Part shown: in pieces, positions 27,409-34,320 of the stretch
Position numbering within the stretch: the first letter of the stretch is position 1
How the letters are laid out: each line of letters opens with the position of its first letter
Source of the DNA: Hymenobacter jeollabukensis
GTDB taxonomy: Bacteria > Bacteroidota > Bacteroidia > Cytophagales > Hymenobacteraceae
DNA: 64,000 bases
Reading direction: 5' to 3'
Assembly: GCF_005771675.1 (NCBI RefSeq)
Contig: NZ_VAJM01000003.1
Span: 558,001 to 622,000, forward strand
The notes under the pieces: generated by a model
Database searches by the model: none
Seen by the model: the letters and a program-made list of their open reading frames with translations, nothing else
Told to the model about the DNA's origin: nothing
Translations under genes and position numbers: made by a program

Positions 27409-27870
27409 ATGCGCATGAAGAACTACGTTGCCGCTGCGGCCCTGCTGGTCGGCGGGCTGCTGACGACTGCCGCGGCTCAGGCTCAAACCCAGCCGGGCCC
27501 CGCAACGCCCTTCACCGGTGGCCAAAAGCCGCGCCGCGAAGCCACGACCAAGAAGCGCAAGCAGCCCTCGGCCGAAGAACTGGCCCGCATGCAGCAGCGC
27601 ATGAGCATGAACCCCGACGAGGTGAAGCGCGACCAGCAGATGGAAGTGCTCGACGCCCGCGCCGGCCTGAGCACCAGCCTCGGCAGCAGCAGCGGCACGG
27701 CCCGGCAGTACGACCGGTCGTCGGGCGGCTTCACGGTGCGCAAGTTCCGCGGCGATGCGCGCAACACGGCCATGCAGAAGCGCGGCGAATCGCGCCCCGC
27801 GCCCGGCATCGATCCGCCCGGCAAGCCCCTGAAGCACAAGAAGCCCAAGCGGCATTTCCTGGGCCTGTAA
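27409..27870 (+). CDS. Small basic exported protein, unknown function
   Basis: The 153-residue product begins with a clear signal peptide (MRMKNYVAAAALLVGGLL, ending Ala-Gln-Ala before Gln-Thr-Gln). The mature part is rich in Lys, Arg, Gln and Ser and lacks long hydrophobic runs. It includes ATTKKRKQPSAEELARMQQR, a Ser/Gly-rich stretch SLGSSSGTARQYDRSSGG, and a basic C-terminus KPLKHKKPKRHF. It is probably largely disordered in the periplasm. I do not recognise a family. ATG 27409 and ATG 27415 are both possible starts. A strong terminator follows the stop. Codon usage looks like that of the neighbours, which supports a real gene. Confidence 0.7.
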   Translation: MRMKNYVAAAALLVGGLLTTAAAQAQTQPGPATPFTGGQKPRREATTKKRKQPSAEELARMQQRMSMNPDEVKRDQQMEVLDARAGLSTSLGSSSGTARQYDRSSGGFTVRKFRGDARNTAMQKRGESRPAPGIDPPGKPLKHKKPKRHFLGL

Positions 27871-27891
27871 GGCTCCGCCAGATAGACAAAG

Positions 27892-27924
27892 AAAAAGCCC
27901 CGACGCAAAGCTTCGGGGCTTTTT
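27892..27924 (+). terminator. Intrinsic terminator after the small basic protein gene
   Basis: AAAAAGCCCCGA (27892-27903) pairs perfectly with TCGGGGCTTTTT (27913-27924) around nine bases, beginning 22 bases after the stop. T-runs on both strands would allow bidirectional use. Confidence 0.9.
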
Positions 27925-28023
27925 GCTTCTTCAGATGTCGGGTCAGAGCCACCGTTCGCCTCTGAGCACTGAAGAAAGACCGGAGAGAGGAATAAGGAAA
28001 TGCTGCTTCGGGAAAGGCCGGGT

Positions 28024-28101
28024 TCAGCCGAGGCTGAGTACCCAGCCCAGCAGCGCCGCCAGCAACAAGCCAGCGCCGCGCCGCAGGAGCAGGTGAGTCA
28101 T
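28024..28101 (-). CDS. Possible 25-residue single-span membrane peptide
   Basis: ATG at 28101 opens a 25-codon frame ending TGA at 28024. The peptide starts MTHLLLRRGAG and continues with a Leu/Ala-rich stretch ending GWVLSLG, a plausible short membrane helix with positive charges on the inner side. It starts 16 bases after the stop of the OmpA-family gene on the same strand. No homologue is known to me. Such short frames are common by chance at this GC content, so confidence is low. Confidence 0.25.
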   Translation of the reverse strand: MTHLLLRRGAGLLLAALLGWVLSLG

Positions 28102-28116
28102 GGCAGAGCGGGCGGC

Positions 28117-28641
28117 TTAGAGCTTGACGAATTCCAGGCGCTGGTTGAGCGGCGCGTACTCGTCGTCGGGCTCGGAGTAGAGCGGCTGGGTGCTGCCCAG
28201 GCCCTTGGCCGACAGCCGGGTGCCGTCGATGCCAAGGCCGATGAGGGCGGCGCGCACCGCGTCGGCGCGGCGCTGCGAGAGGCGCTGGTTGGCCGCCTCG
28301 CCGGCCAGCAGCGTGTGCGCTTCGATGCGCAGGCGCACGTCGGGGTTGCGGCGCAGCATGTCGGCCATGCCCTTCACGAAGGGCTGCGAATCGGCCAGCA
28401 GCGTGGCCGAGCCCTCTTCAAAAGCAATGCTGTGCGACACCACGCGGCCGTTGTCCATGAGCTGGGCGTAGTATTCACCGGTTTTCTCGGTGAGCTTGCG
28501 CTCCACGGCTTTGTTGATTTCGCGCTCGGCCGCGCGGTTCACGGCCCGGTCGACGGCGCCGGTAAGGATGCCAAACTGGGCTTGCGTGGTCAGCGGCAGC
28601 AGGCTCAGGAGCAGGCCGCTGAGGATGAAGAGAAGTTTCAT
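28117..28641 (-). CDS. OmpA-family protein (peptidoglycan-binding C-terminal domain)
   Basis: The 174-residue product has a signal peptide ending Thr-Gln-Ala before Gln-Phe-Gly, a helical charged segment (AVNRAAEREINKAVERKLTE, about 33-52) and a C-terminal OmpA-like domain (about 68-174). Landmarks of the latter are FEEGSATLLADSQP, RIEAHTLLAGEAANQRLSQRRADAVRAAL and GLGSTQPL; the NQRLSQRRA site binds peptidoglycan in this family. There is no beta-barrel domain, so this is a small periplasmic wall-binding protein. It follows the 208-residue lipoprotein gene by 28 bases. The exact role is unknown. Confidence 0.88.
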   Translation of the reverse strand: MKLLFILSGLLLSLLPLTTQAQFGILTGAVDRAVNRAAEREINKAVERKLTEKTGEYYAQLMDNGRVVSHSIAFEEGSATLLADSQPFVKGMADMLRRNPDVRLRIEAHTLLAGEAANQRLSQRRADAVRAALIGLGIDGTRLSAKGLGSTQPLYSEPDDEYAPLNQRLEFVKL

Positions 28642-28669
28642 AGCGGGAACGGGGAAGGGGTAAAAGAGC

Positions 28670-29296
28670 TTACAGCGCGGCTAGGCCGCGCAAATCCAGG
28701 GTGCGGGCCACGGCCTTGACCAGGCGCGTATCTTCCTGCCCGGTCGATTCGACGGAAACGAAGAACCGGTCGCCGACGCCCAGGGCCACGGCGGCGCGGC
28801 GCTCCAGCTTCTGCACGGTTTCGTAGCCGCGCACGCCGGGCAGGCCTAGGTCGCAGCCGCGCATGAGCTGCTCGTCGCTTTCCTGCCAGATGTCGGTGCT
28901 CATCAGGGCGGTGGCGCCGGCGTAGAGGGCCTGGGCACCGTTGTAGTCCACCAGCTGCACCTTCAGCCGCTGGTTGCCCTTGCGGTAGTGCTGCTCGCAG
29001 GTGGAGTAGCTGATGCCGCCCAACTGCACTGATTCGCCCTGCGGGCTGCCCTCGCGCACGAACCCCGCCACGTGCTCGGGCAGAAACCGTTGCAGCGTTT
29101 CATAGTGCAGTGAAATGGTGTCGCTGCGCAGGGGCTGACTCGCCGCAAGTCTCACCGGCTGGTGTTGCCCCGTCGGCACTGCAGCCTCTGCGTCGCTGAG
29201 TATGGGCACCGGCGGCTCGCTGGCGTTTTGCATGTGGCTACAGGCACCCAGTAGGAGCGGCAGCAGGCAGCAGGCGAGCAGGCGCGGAGCAGTCAT
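28670..29296 (-). CDS. Lipoprotein of unknown function
   Basis: The 208-residue product has a lipoprotein signal with lipobox LLLGAC (Cys about residue 19). The mature part has a mixed alpha/beta pattern, including LHYETLQRFLPEHVAGFV near 65, RLKVQLVDYNGAQALYAGA near 110 and VALGVGDRFFVSVESTGQE near 175. The alternation of strands and helices looks like a globular domain, but I do not recognise the family. It lies upstream of the OmpA-like gene and downstream of a barrel gene, all on the minus strand with short gaps (28 and 47 bases), suggesting a small envelope operon. Confidence 0.7.
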   Translation of the reverse strand: MTAPRLLACCLLPLLLGACSHMQNASEPPVPILSDAEAAVPTGQHQPVRLAASQPLRSDTISLHYETLQRFLPEHVAGFVREGSPQGESVQLGGISYSTCEQHYRKGNQRLKVQLVDYNGAQALYAGATALMSTDIWQESDEQLMRGCDLGLPGVRGYETVQKLERRAAVALGVGDRFFVSVESTGQEDTRLVKAVARTLDLRGLAAL

Positions 29297-29343
29297 GACG
29301 GGCGGGCGGGAGCGGAGGGCGGAGGAGGAGGGTAGGCGCGGGC

Positions 29344-30135
29344 TTAGAACCTGGCCGTCAGGCCGAGCTTGAGGTAGGACATATCATAGCCCAGCTCCCC
29401 GAAGGCGCCCAGATTGTCTGTCAGCATATAGCGCCCGCCGATGAAGATGCCCGACATCAGGGCCACGCCACCGTAGTTGTTACCGTAGATATCGTAGTTG
29501 GTCGAGTACGACTCAATGCGGACCCCCAGACTCAGGCCGGCGTAGGTGTCCAGCTTGGGGTTTTCCAGGATATTATAGTGGTAGGTGCCGCGGGCCGCCA
29601 CGATGTAGTTCTTCCAAGAGGCTTTGAAGCCGCCCGAGTTCCAGCCGTAGCTTTTGTAGCCGACAATGCCGCCAACGCCGATAATGCCCGGGCCCACGTT
29701 ATCGATAATACCGCGCTCCACCGACAGGCTCAGGGCCGGCGTAGCGTGCACGCCGCTGAACAGGCCGTAGCCGTAGCCCAGGCCGAAGCCTACGCCCAGG
29801 TTGGCGGCCGTACTGCCCACGCCGAAATCGTGGCCACCAGTAGCAGTTGCCTTGGCTGCCGGTTTGGCGGCCGTGGTTTTGGCCGGAGCGGGTGCCGAGG
29901 CCTCTTCTACTGCCGGAGCCGCAGCCGGTTTGGCGGCGGGTTTAGCGGCCGTCGTTGCGGGCTTGGCCGTGCTGCTGGCGGGTTTGGCGGCGGTGGTTTT
30001 ACCGGTCGTGCTGCTGGCGGGCTTGGTTGTCGTGGTGCGAGTCGCCGTCGAAGCCGTGGAGCGCGTTTGGGCCGAGGCCGAAATGGTCGCGAAGGCCGAC
30101 AGGGCGAGCAGGATGGAGAGGCGGAATGTTTTCAT
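29344..30135 (-). CDS. Outer-membrane beta-barrel protein with Ala/Lys/Thr-rich linker
   Basis: The 263-residue product has a signal peptide ending Ser-Ala-Ser-Ala before Gln, then a low-complexity region (about residues 25-98) of Thr, Lys, Pro and Ala repeats such as TTAAKPASSTAKPA. A porin-like small barrel (about 100-263) follows. It has alternating strands with Gly and aromatic residues (GVGFGLGYGYGLF, GGRYMLTDNLGAFGELGYD) and a C-terminal Phe, the outer-membrane insertion signal. ATG at 30135 starts the signal peptide. TAGCTTTG on the minus strand at 30206-30213 is a good promoter box. The function is unknown; the basic linker could contact peptidoglycan or surface polysaccharide. Confidence 0.82.
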   Translation of the reverse strand: MKTFRLSILLALSAFATISASAQTRSTASTATRTTTTKPASSTTGKTTAAKPASSTAKPATTAAKPAAKPAAAPAVEEASAPAPAKTTAAKPAAKATATGGHDFGVGSTAANLGVGFGLGYGYGLFSGVHATPALSLSVERGIIDNVGPGIIGVGGIVGYKSYGWNSGGFKASWKNYIVAARGTYHYNILENPKLDTYAGLSLGVRIESYSTNYDIYGNNYGGVALMSGIFIGGRYMLTDNLGAFGELGYDMSYLKLGLTARF

Positions 30136-30205
30136 GGTGTTAGGGGAACGGTGTGAAAAGAACAGGACCAGGGCAGCGAGCGGCAGCAGGGCCAATCGTC
30201 TGGGA

Positions 30206-30213
30206 CAAAGCTA
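30206..30213 (-). promoter_or_regulatory. Promoter -7 box of the barrel protein gene
   Basis: TAGCTTTG on the minus strand matches TAnnTTTG and lies 71 bases upstream of the start at 30135. Confidence 0.5.
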
Positions 30214-30298
30214 CCGGTTACCATCCCCTGGCGTCAATCGCATGATGATGTGACGATAATGTATTTATTTGATAATGAGTGGATTGATCAAAGCAGAA

Positions 30299-30340
30299 AC
30301 GCCCCGCATCGCAGCTCGAAAGCACTGCGACGCGGGGCGT
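30299..30340 (-). terminator. Terminator-like hairpin after the DUF4870-like gene
   Basis: Arms 30299-30314 and 30325-30340 pair at 15 of 16 positions around ten bases. On the minus strand the stem is followed by TTTCTGCTTTG. The gene that ends at 30400 lies upstream on that strand. Confidence 0.65.
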
Positions 30341-30399
30341 CAGAAGAAGGCGAAAACCGTTGGGCCAGTACCGATCAGCTGGCGTGGAGGCTGAGCAGT

Positions 30400-30864
30400 T
30401 TACTGGTCGGCAAACAGGCGCTGGGCCAGGCCGCCGATTAGCGGCAGCGGCTCATAGAGCCCGCTCATGGCGGACATCACGCCCATCATGCGCAGCAGCA
30501 GCAGCAGCCCCAGCCCAACGCCCGCCACCACCAGGCTACTCCAGCCTAGGAAGGGCAGCATCAGCAGCTGCATGAGCACCACCACGGCCGATATCACCGT
30601 CACCAGCGTCATCTGCCGCAGGTGAAAAGCGGTGAGCGGGCCGCGCTGCTCGCGGGGGCAGCGGTAAGCCGTCAGCCAGCCCGACACCGAGAGGTAGCAC
30701 ATGATGGCCACCTTCCGGTCAAGCTGCGCCGAGTCGGCACCGTAGGTGTCGCGGGAGGCAGCAGGGGAGATGCCGACTTCCTCGAAGTCACCCAACCAGT
30801 TGCCCAGCCGGTTGCTGAATTGCCAAACGATGTCAGTCGCTAAGATTCGGTTCAGAGCAAGCAT
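30400..30864 (-). CDS. Small membrane protein, DUF4870-like
   Basis: The 154-residue product starts Met-Leu-Ala-Leu-Asn-Arg and has hydrophobic segments at about residues 53-68, 86-106 and 108-130. The last holds a Val/Leu/Gly-rich run (SLVVAGVGLGLLLLLRMMG). The layout, a soluble N-terminus followed by close-packed helices, resembles the DUF4870 (Tic20-like) family, but the match is loose. ATG at 30864 was chosen because the longer frame has a charged, Pro-rich extension. CACCTTTG on the minus strand at 30974-30981 may be a promoter box. The function is unknown. Confidence 0.6.
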   Translation of the reverse strand: MLALNRILATDIVWQFSNRLGNWLGDFEEVGISPAASRDTYGADSAQLDRKVAIMCYLSVSGWLTAYRCPREQRGPLTAFHLRQMTLVTVISAVVVLMQLLMLPFLGWSSLVVAGVGLGLLLLLRMMGVMSAMSGLYEPLPLIGGLAQRLFADQ

Positions 30865-31148
30865 AGGTGTCGGGGAATGAGTCTGCGTGGGAGCCGGTGC
30901 CCGGGCGGGCTGCCGGCGTCGACAAACCAATGTGCCAGCTAATGTGGCGAAGGTTGGTTGGCGTTCGACTTCCCAAAGGTGCTATTGAAGCTTGGCGAAG
31001 TGCTAACACGCATGTTTCAAATCCTGACACCTATGTGTCAAGGCTTGTAAATTGTTGATATACAGCGTATTTTATTTGTGTTAAGTGGTAAAAAAATAGC
31101 ACGAGCCGGTATATTGGCTCGTGCTATACCATGATTAAGTAGTACGAT
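30865..31148. other. Intergenic region with a small dyad and a terminator
   Basis: The 284 bases contain a six-pair dyad TGACAC-ctat-GTGTCA at 31025-31040, a weak promoter box for the downstream minus gene (30974-30981), and at the right end the terminator of the hybrid sensor gene (31096-31127). The part 31040-31095 is AT-rich. No ORF is credible. Confidence 0.45.
31096..31127 (-). terminator. Intrinsic terminator of the hybrid sensor kinase gene
   Basis: A perfect 12-base stem (31096-31107 with 31116-31127) lies 21 bases after the stop. On the minus strand it is followed by a T-rich run, the complement of the A-run at 31090-31096. Confidence 0.88.
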
Positions 31149-34100
31149 TTATTGCTCAACCTCGGCCTTGGCGGCGTATTCGGAGGGCGTTTGCTGGTAT
31201 TGTTCCCGGAAACATTTGCTGAAATAGGAGAGGTTGCCGAAGCCAACCTGCTCGGCTATTTCGGCCACGTTGCCGGCCTGAGCCAGCAGCAGCGCCGCCG
31301 CCCGCCGCAGCCGCACGGTGCGCACAAACTCCGAGGTCGACTGATCGGTAAGGGCCTTGAGCTTACGGTGCAGCTGCACCCGGCTCAGGGCCATCAGGTC
31401 GGCAAACTGCTCCACGCTGAAGTCGGCGTCGGCCATGCGTTCTTCCACCACGCCCAGCGCCCGGTTGAGGAAAGCCTCATCGGCCGAGGTGATGCTGATG
31501 TCGCGGGGCTGCAGGGTGACGGCCCGGCTGAAGCGCTGACGCAGCAGCTCCCGCTGGCGGATGAGGTTGTGCATGCGCACCCGCAGCTCCTCGGGGCGGA
31601 AAGGCTTGGTCAGGTACTCATCGGCGCCGAGGCCGAAGCTGGTCAGGCGGGCTTCGTCGCCGGCCCGGGCCGTGAGCAGGATGACGGGCACGTGGCTGGT
31701 TCGCTCGTCGGCACGCAGGCGGCGGCACAGCTCCAGCCCGTCCAGGCGGGGCATCATCAGGTCCGACACGACGAGGTCGGGCACCGTGGCAATGGCCCGC
31801 TCCAAGCCCTGCTCTCCGTCGTCGGCCGTCAGCACCCGGAACTCAACCGTCAGGCAGCTCTGGATGTAGGCGCGCATTTCGGGGTTGTCCTCCACCACCA
31901 GCACCAGCGGCCGGGCGTCGTCGGCATCTGCATCGGCGGCCGGCGCTGCCGGAATTGGTAAGTTGTCCGTGGTCTTGTCCAACTCGAACGTCAGCAGCTC
32001 CGCTTCGATAGAATCCGCGGCGTCGGTGGCGGGCCGTAGCTCGTCGGGCTGCAGGTGCGCCTTGCCCAGCGGCAGCTCCACCACAAACGTGGTGCCCTGC
32101 CCCGGCACGCTCGACACCCGAATGTGCCCGTGGTGCAGGGCCACCAGCTCTTTCACCAGCGCCAGGCCGATGCCCGAGCCCTCGTGGCGGCGCGTGCGCG
32201 AGTCGTCGACCTGGTGAAACCGGTCAAAAATCAGCGGCAGGTGTTCGGCCGGAATGCCCGGACCGGTGTCGCGCACCCGCAGTACCGCCCGCTCGGCCTG
32301 CCGTTCCACGCTGACCACCACCTGCCCGCCGGCCGGGGTGAACTTGAGCGCGTTGCCGAGCAGGTTGTAGAGAATTTTGTCGAGCTGCTCGCCGTCGAAA
32401 TACACTTCCAGCGCCTCGAGCGGGCTTTCAAAGCGTAGTTGCACCTCATTGCCCACGGCCAGGGGTTCAAACGACAGCACGTTGGTGCGTACGGCCCGCA
32501 CGAGGTCGTCGGGCGCGGCGGCCAGGCGGGTTTGCCCGGCTTCGAGGCGGGCAATGTCGAGCAGCTGATTGATGAGGCGCAGCAGCCGCCGGGCATTGCG
32601 CAGCATCAGGGCGTATTCGGGGTGCGCGGCCTCCTCGTGCCGCTGCCGGGTTTCGCTCAGCAGCTGCTCCAGCGGACTGATGATGAGCGTGAGCGGGGTG
32701 CGCAGCTCGTGCGAAATGTTGGTGAAGAACTTGGTTTTCAGCTCGTCCAGCTCCTGTAATTGGTGCGAGGTGCGGATGCTGGCCTGCAGCTCCTGGTAGG
32801 CCTGCTGTAGCTCGGCCGCCCGCGCCGCCAGCTCCTGGTTGGAGCGCTGCTGCAGCTCTTCCTTCTCGCGCGACACTTCCAGCGCCTGGGTCTGGGCCAC
32901 CTGCTTTTCCTGCATGGCCGCCAGGGCTTCGCGCTGAGCGGCTTCTTTGGCCTGCAGCGCCCGCAACACTTCTTCCTGCGCCCGTTGCTTATCCTTCTTG
33001 GCCAGGTTGATGCGGTCGGCCAAGCCCAAGGACAGCAGAATCATTTCCACCGCCGAAGCCACGTGCACGCCGTGCGTCGACCAGAAGCCGAAGTGCGGAA
33101 TCAGTTCCACCTGGCTCAGGTAATAGTTGACCACGGCCACCAGCAGCAGCGTCCAGCCCACCATGTAGTACCGCGCCGGGCGGTAGCCGGCCCGCAAGGC
33201 CAGCGTACCGGCGGTCAGCAATACAACGCTCGTCCACAGGGCCGTGCCAGCCTGCCACCACGCGGCCGCCTGCGAGTCGGGGGTGAGGAAGCTGAGCACG
33301 GGCAGCCAGGCCAGCAGCAGCGTCAGGCGCAGCAGCCGGTCGAAGCGGGGCAGCAGGCGCGGCGTTTCCAGGAAAGCCCGGGCCGTGAGGGTGCCGAAAA
33401 AGATGGTGCAGGCCAGGATGAAGTTCTGCCGCAGATCCAGCCCTGCCCCGCTCAGGTTGCTGGGCCAGAGCTGCCGCCAGTAGCCGGTCATGTCGAGCTG
33501 CGCGGCCGTAAACGCGGCCACGTACAGCGAGTAGTACAGGTAGCTTTTGTCGCGGACGGAGAAGTACAGCAGCAGGTTGTAGGCCAGCAGCGCCAGCAGG
33601 ATGCCGAAGTACGGGCCCATCGTCAGGTCGCCTTCCCGCGCCGTTTGCAGCACGTGCGCCTGCTCGACGACAGCAAAGTACGCCCGTTGCCGGGCCGGCA
33701 GTCGGGCATAGAGCAGCAGTGGTTCACCGGGGCGCAGGTCGAGCTGCAGGTTGAACTGCCGCAGCTGCAGCGCGTGGGTTTGCGCGTAGGGCGCGGTCGA
33801 GGTCAGCACGTGCCGCCGGGACGGGCCGCCGGGGCGCTGCAGGTACACTTCCAGCCCGTCGAGGTAATCCGTCGATACCAGCAGCAGCCAGCGCGTACCT
33901 GCTTTGGTACCCGACTGCACGGCGCAACGGATCCACTGGTCCTGGGCGGTGGCGGGCAGGTCGGCTTTGGGCAGCGCCCGAAACTGCCCCGCCCAGCGCG
34001 CCGATTGCACCTCGGCCAGCGTCAGGCCGGCCGGGGCGGGCAGCACCTGCGCGTCTTGGTACAGCCAGTTCCAGGCGGCCGTATCGCGCACCACCGTTAC

Positions 34101-34172
34101 CGGCCCCGGTGCGGCCACAGCGCCCACGACCAGCAGCCAGCAGCTCCCCAGCAGGAGTAACAGGTGTTTCAT
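31149..34172 (-). CDS. Hybrid two-component sensor/regulator: 7TM-DISM, histidine kinase, receiver, AraC
   Basis: This 1007-residue protein joins a whole signalling path in one chain. After the signal peptide there is an extracytoplasmic 7TMR-DISM sensor domain (about 30-180), seven membrane helices (about 190-390) and a coiled coil rich in Gln and Glu (about 395-480). Next come the kinase core with phospho-accepting His in ISHELRTPLT (about 488) and ATP-binding boxes NLLGNALKFT, DTGPGIP and GSGIGLALV. A receiver follows with the phospho-accepting Asp in VVSDLMMPRLDG (about 802) and LTKPF. The C-terminus is an AraC-type helix-turn-helix (about 910-1007). It should sense an external, perhaps carbohydrate, signal and bind DNA while anchored in the membrane. 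No adjacent SusCD or sugar-use genes reveal its target. Confidence 0.95.
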   Translation of the reverse strand: MKHLLLLLGSCWLLVVGAVAAPGPVTVVRDTAAWNWLYQDAQVLPAPAGLTLAEVQSARWAGQFRALPKADLPATAQDQWIRCAVQSGTKAGTRWLLLVSTDYLDGLEVYLQRPGGPSRRHVLTSTAPYAQTHALQLRQFNLQLDLRPGEPLLLYARLPARQRAYFAVVEQAHVLQTAREGDLTMGPYFGILLALLAYNLLLYFSVRDKSYLYYSLYVAAFTAAQLDMTGYWRQLWPSNLSGAGLDLRQNFILACTIFFGTLTARAFLETPRLLPRFDRLLRLTLLLAWLPVLSFLTPDSQAAAWWQAGTALWTSVVLLTAGTLALRAGYRPARYYMVGWTLLLVAVVNYYLSQVELIPHFGFWSTHGVHVASAVEMILLSLGLADRINLAKKDKQRAQEEVLRALQAKEAAQREALAAMQEKQVAQTQALEVSREKEELQQRSNQELAARAAELQQAYQELQASIRTSHQLQELDELKTKFFTNISHELRTPLTLIISPLEQLLSETRQRHEEAAHPEYALMLRNARRLLRLINQLLDIARLEAGQTRLAAAPDDLVRAVRTNVLSFEPLAVGNEVQLRFESPLEALEVYFDGEQLDKILYNLLGNALKFTPAGGQVVVSVERQAERAVLRVRDTGPGIPAEHLPLIFDRFHQVDDSRTRRHEGSGIGLALVKELVALHHGHIRVSSVPGQGTTFVVELPLGKAHLQPDELRPATDAADSIEAELLTFELDKTTDNLPIPAAPAADADADDARPLVLVVEDNPEMRAYIQSCLTVEFRVLTADDGEQGLERAIATVPDLVVSDLMMPRLDGLELCRRLRADERTSHVPVILLTARAGDEARLTSFGLGADEYLTKPFRPEELRVRMHNLIRQRELLRQRFSRAVTLQPRDISITSADEAFLNRALGVVEERMADADFSVEQFADLMALSRVQLHRKLKALTDQSTSEFVRTVRLRRAAALLLAQAGNVAEIAEQVGFGNLSYFSKCFREQYQQTPSEYAAKAEVEQ

Positions 34173-34270
34173 GCGGAACGGTGGTTGGTGAAAGAGCGCC
34201 TTAGGAAGATACAACACATTGCCCACATAGAGCCCAAAACGGGCAAAACCGTTGGCCCGGGGCCAAAAAA

Positions 34271-34296
34271 AGCCCCGGCCGTTTCCGGTCGGGGCT
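34271..34296 (-). terminator. Intrinsic terminator of the rimP-nusA-infB operon
   Basis: Stem AGCCCCGGCCG / CGGTCGGGGCT (34271-34281 with 34286-34296, one wobble pair) lies 25 bases after the infB stop. On the minus strand it is followed by six T. Confidence 0.9.
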
Positions 34297-34320
34297 CTAT
34301 TTGCACTGCGCAGCCGAGGC

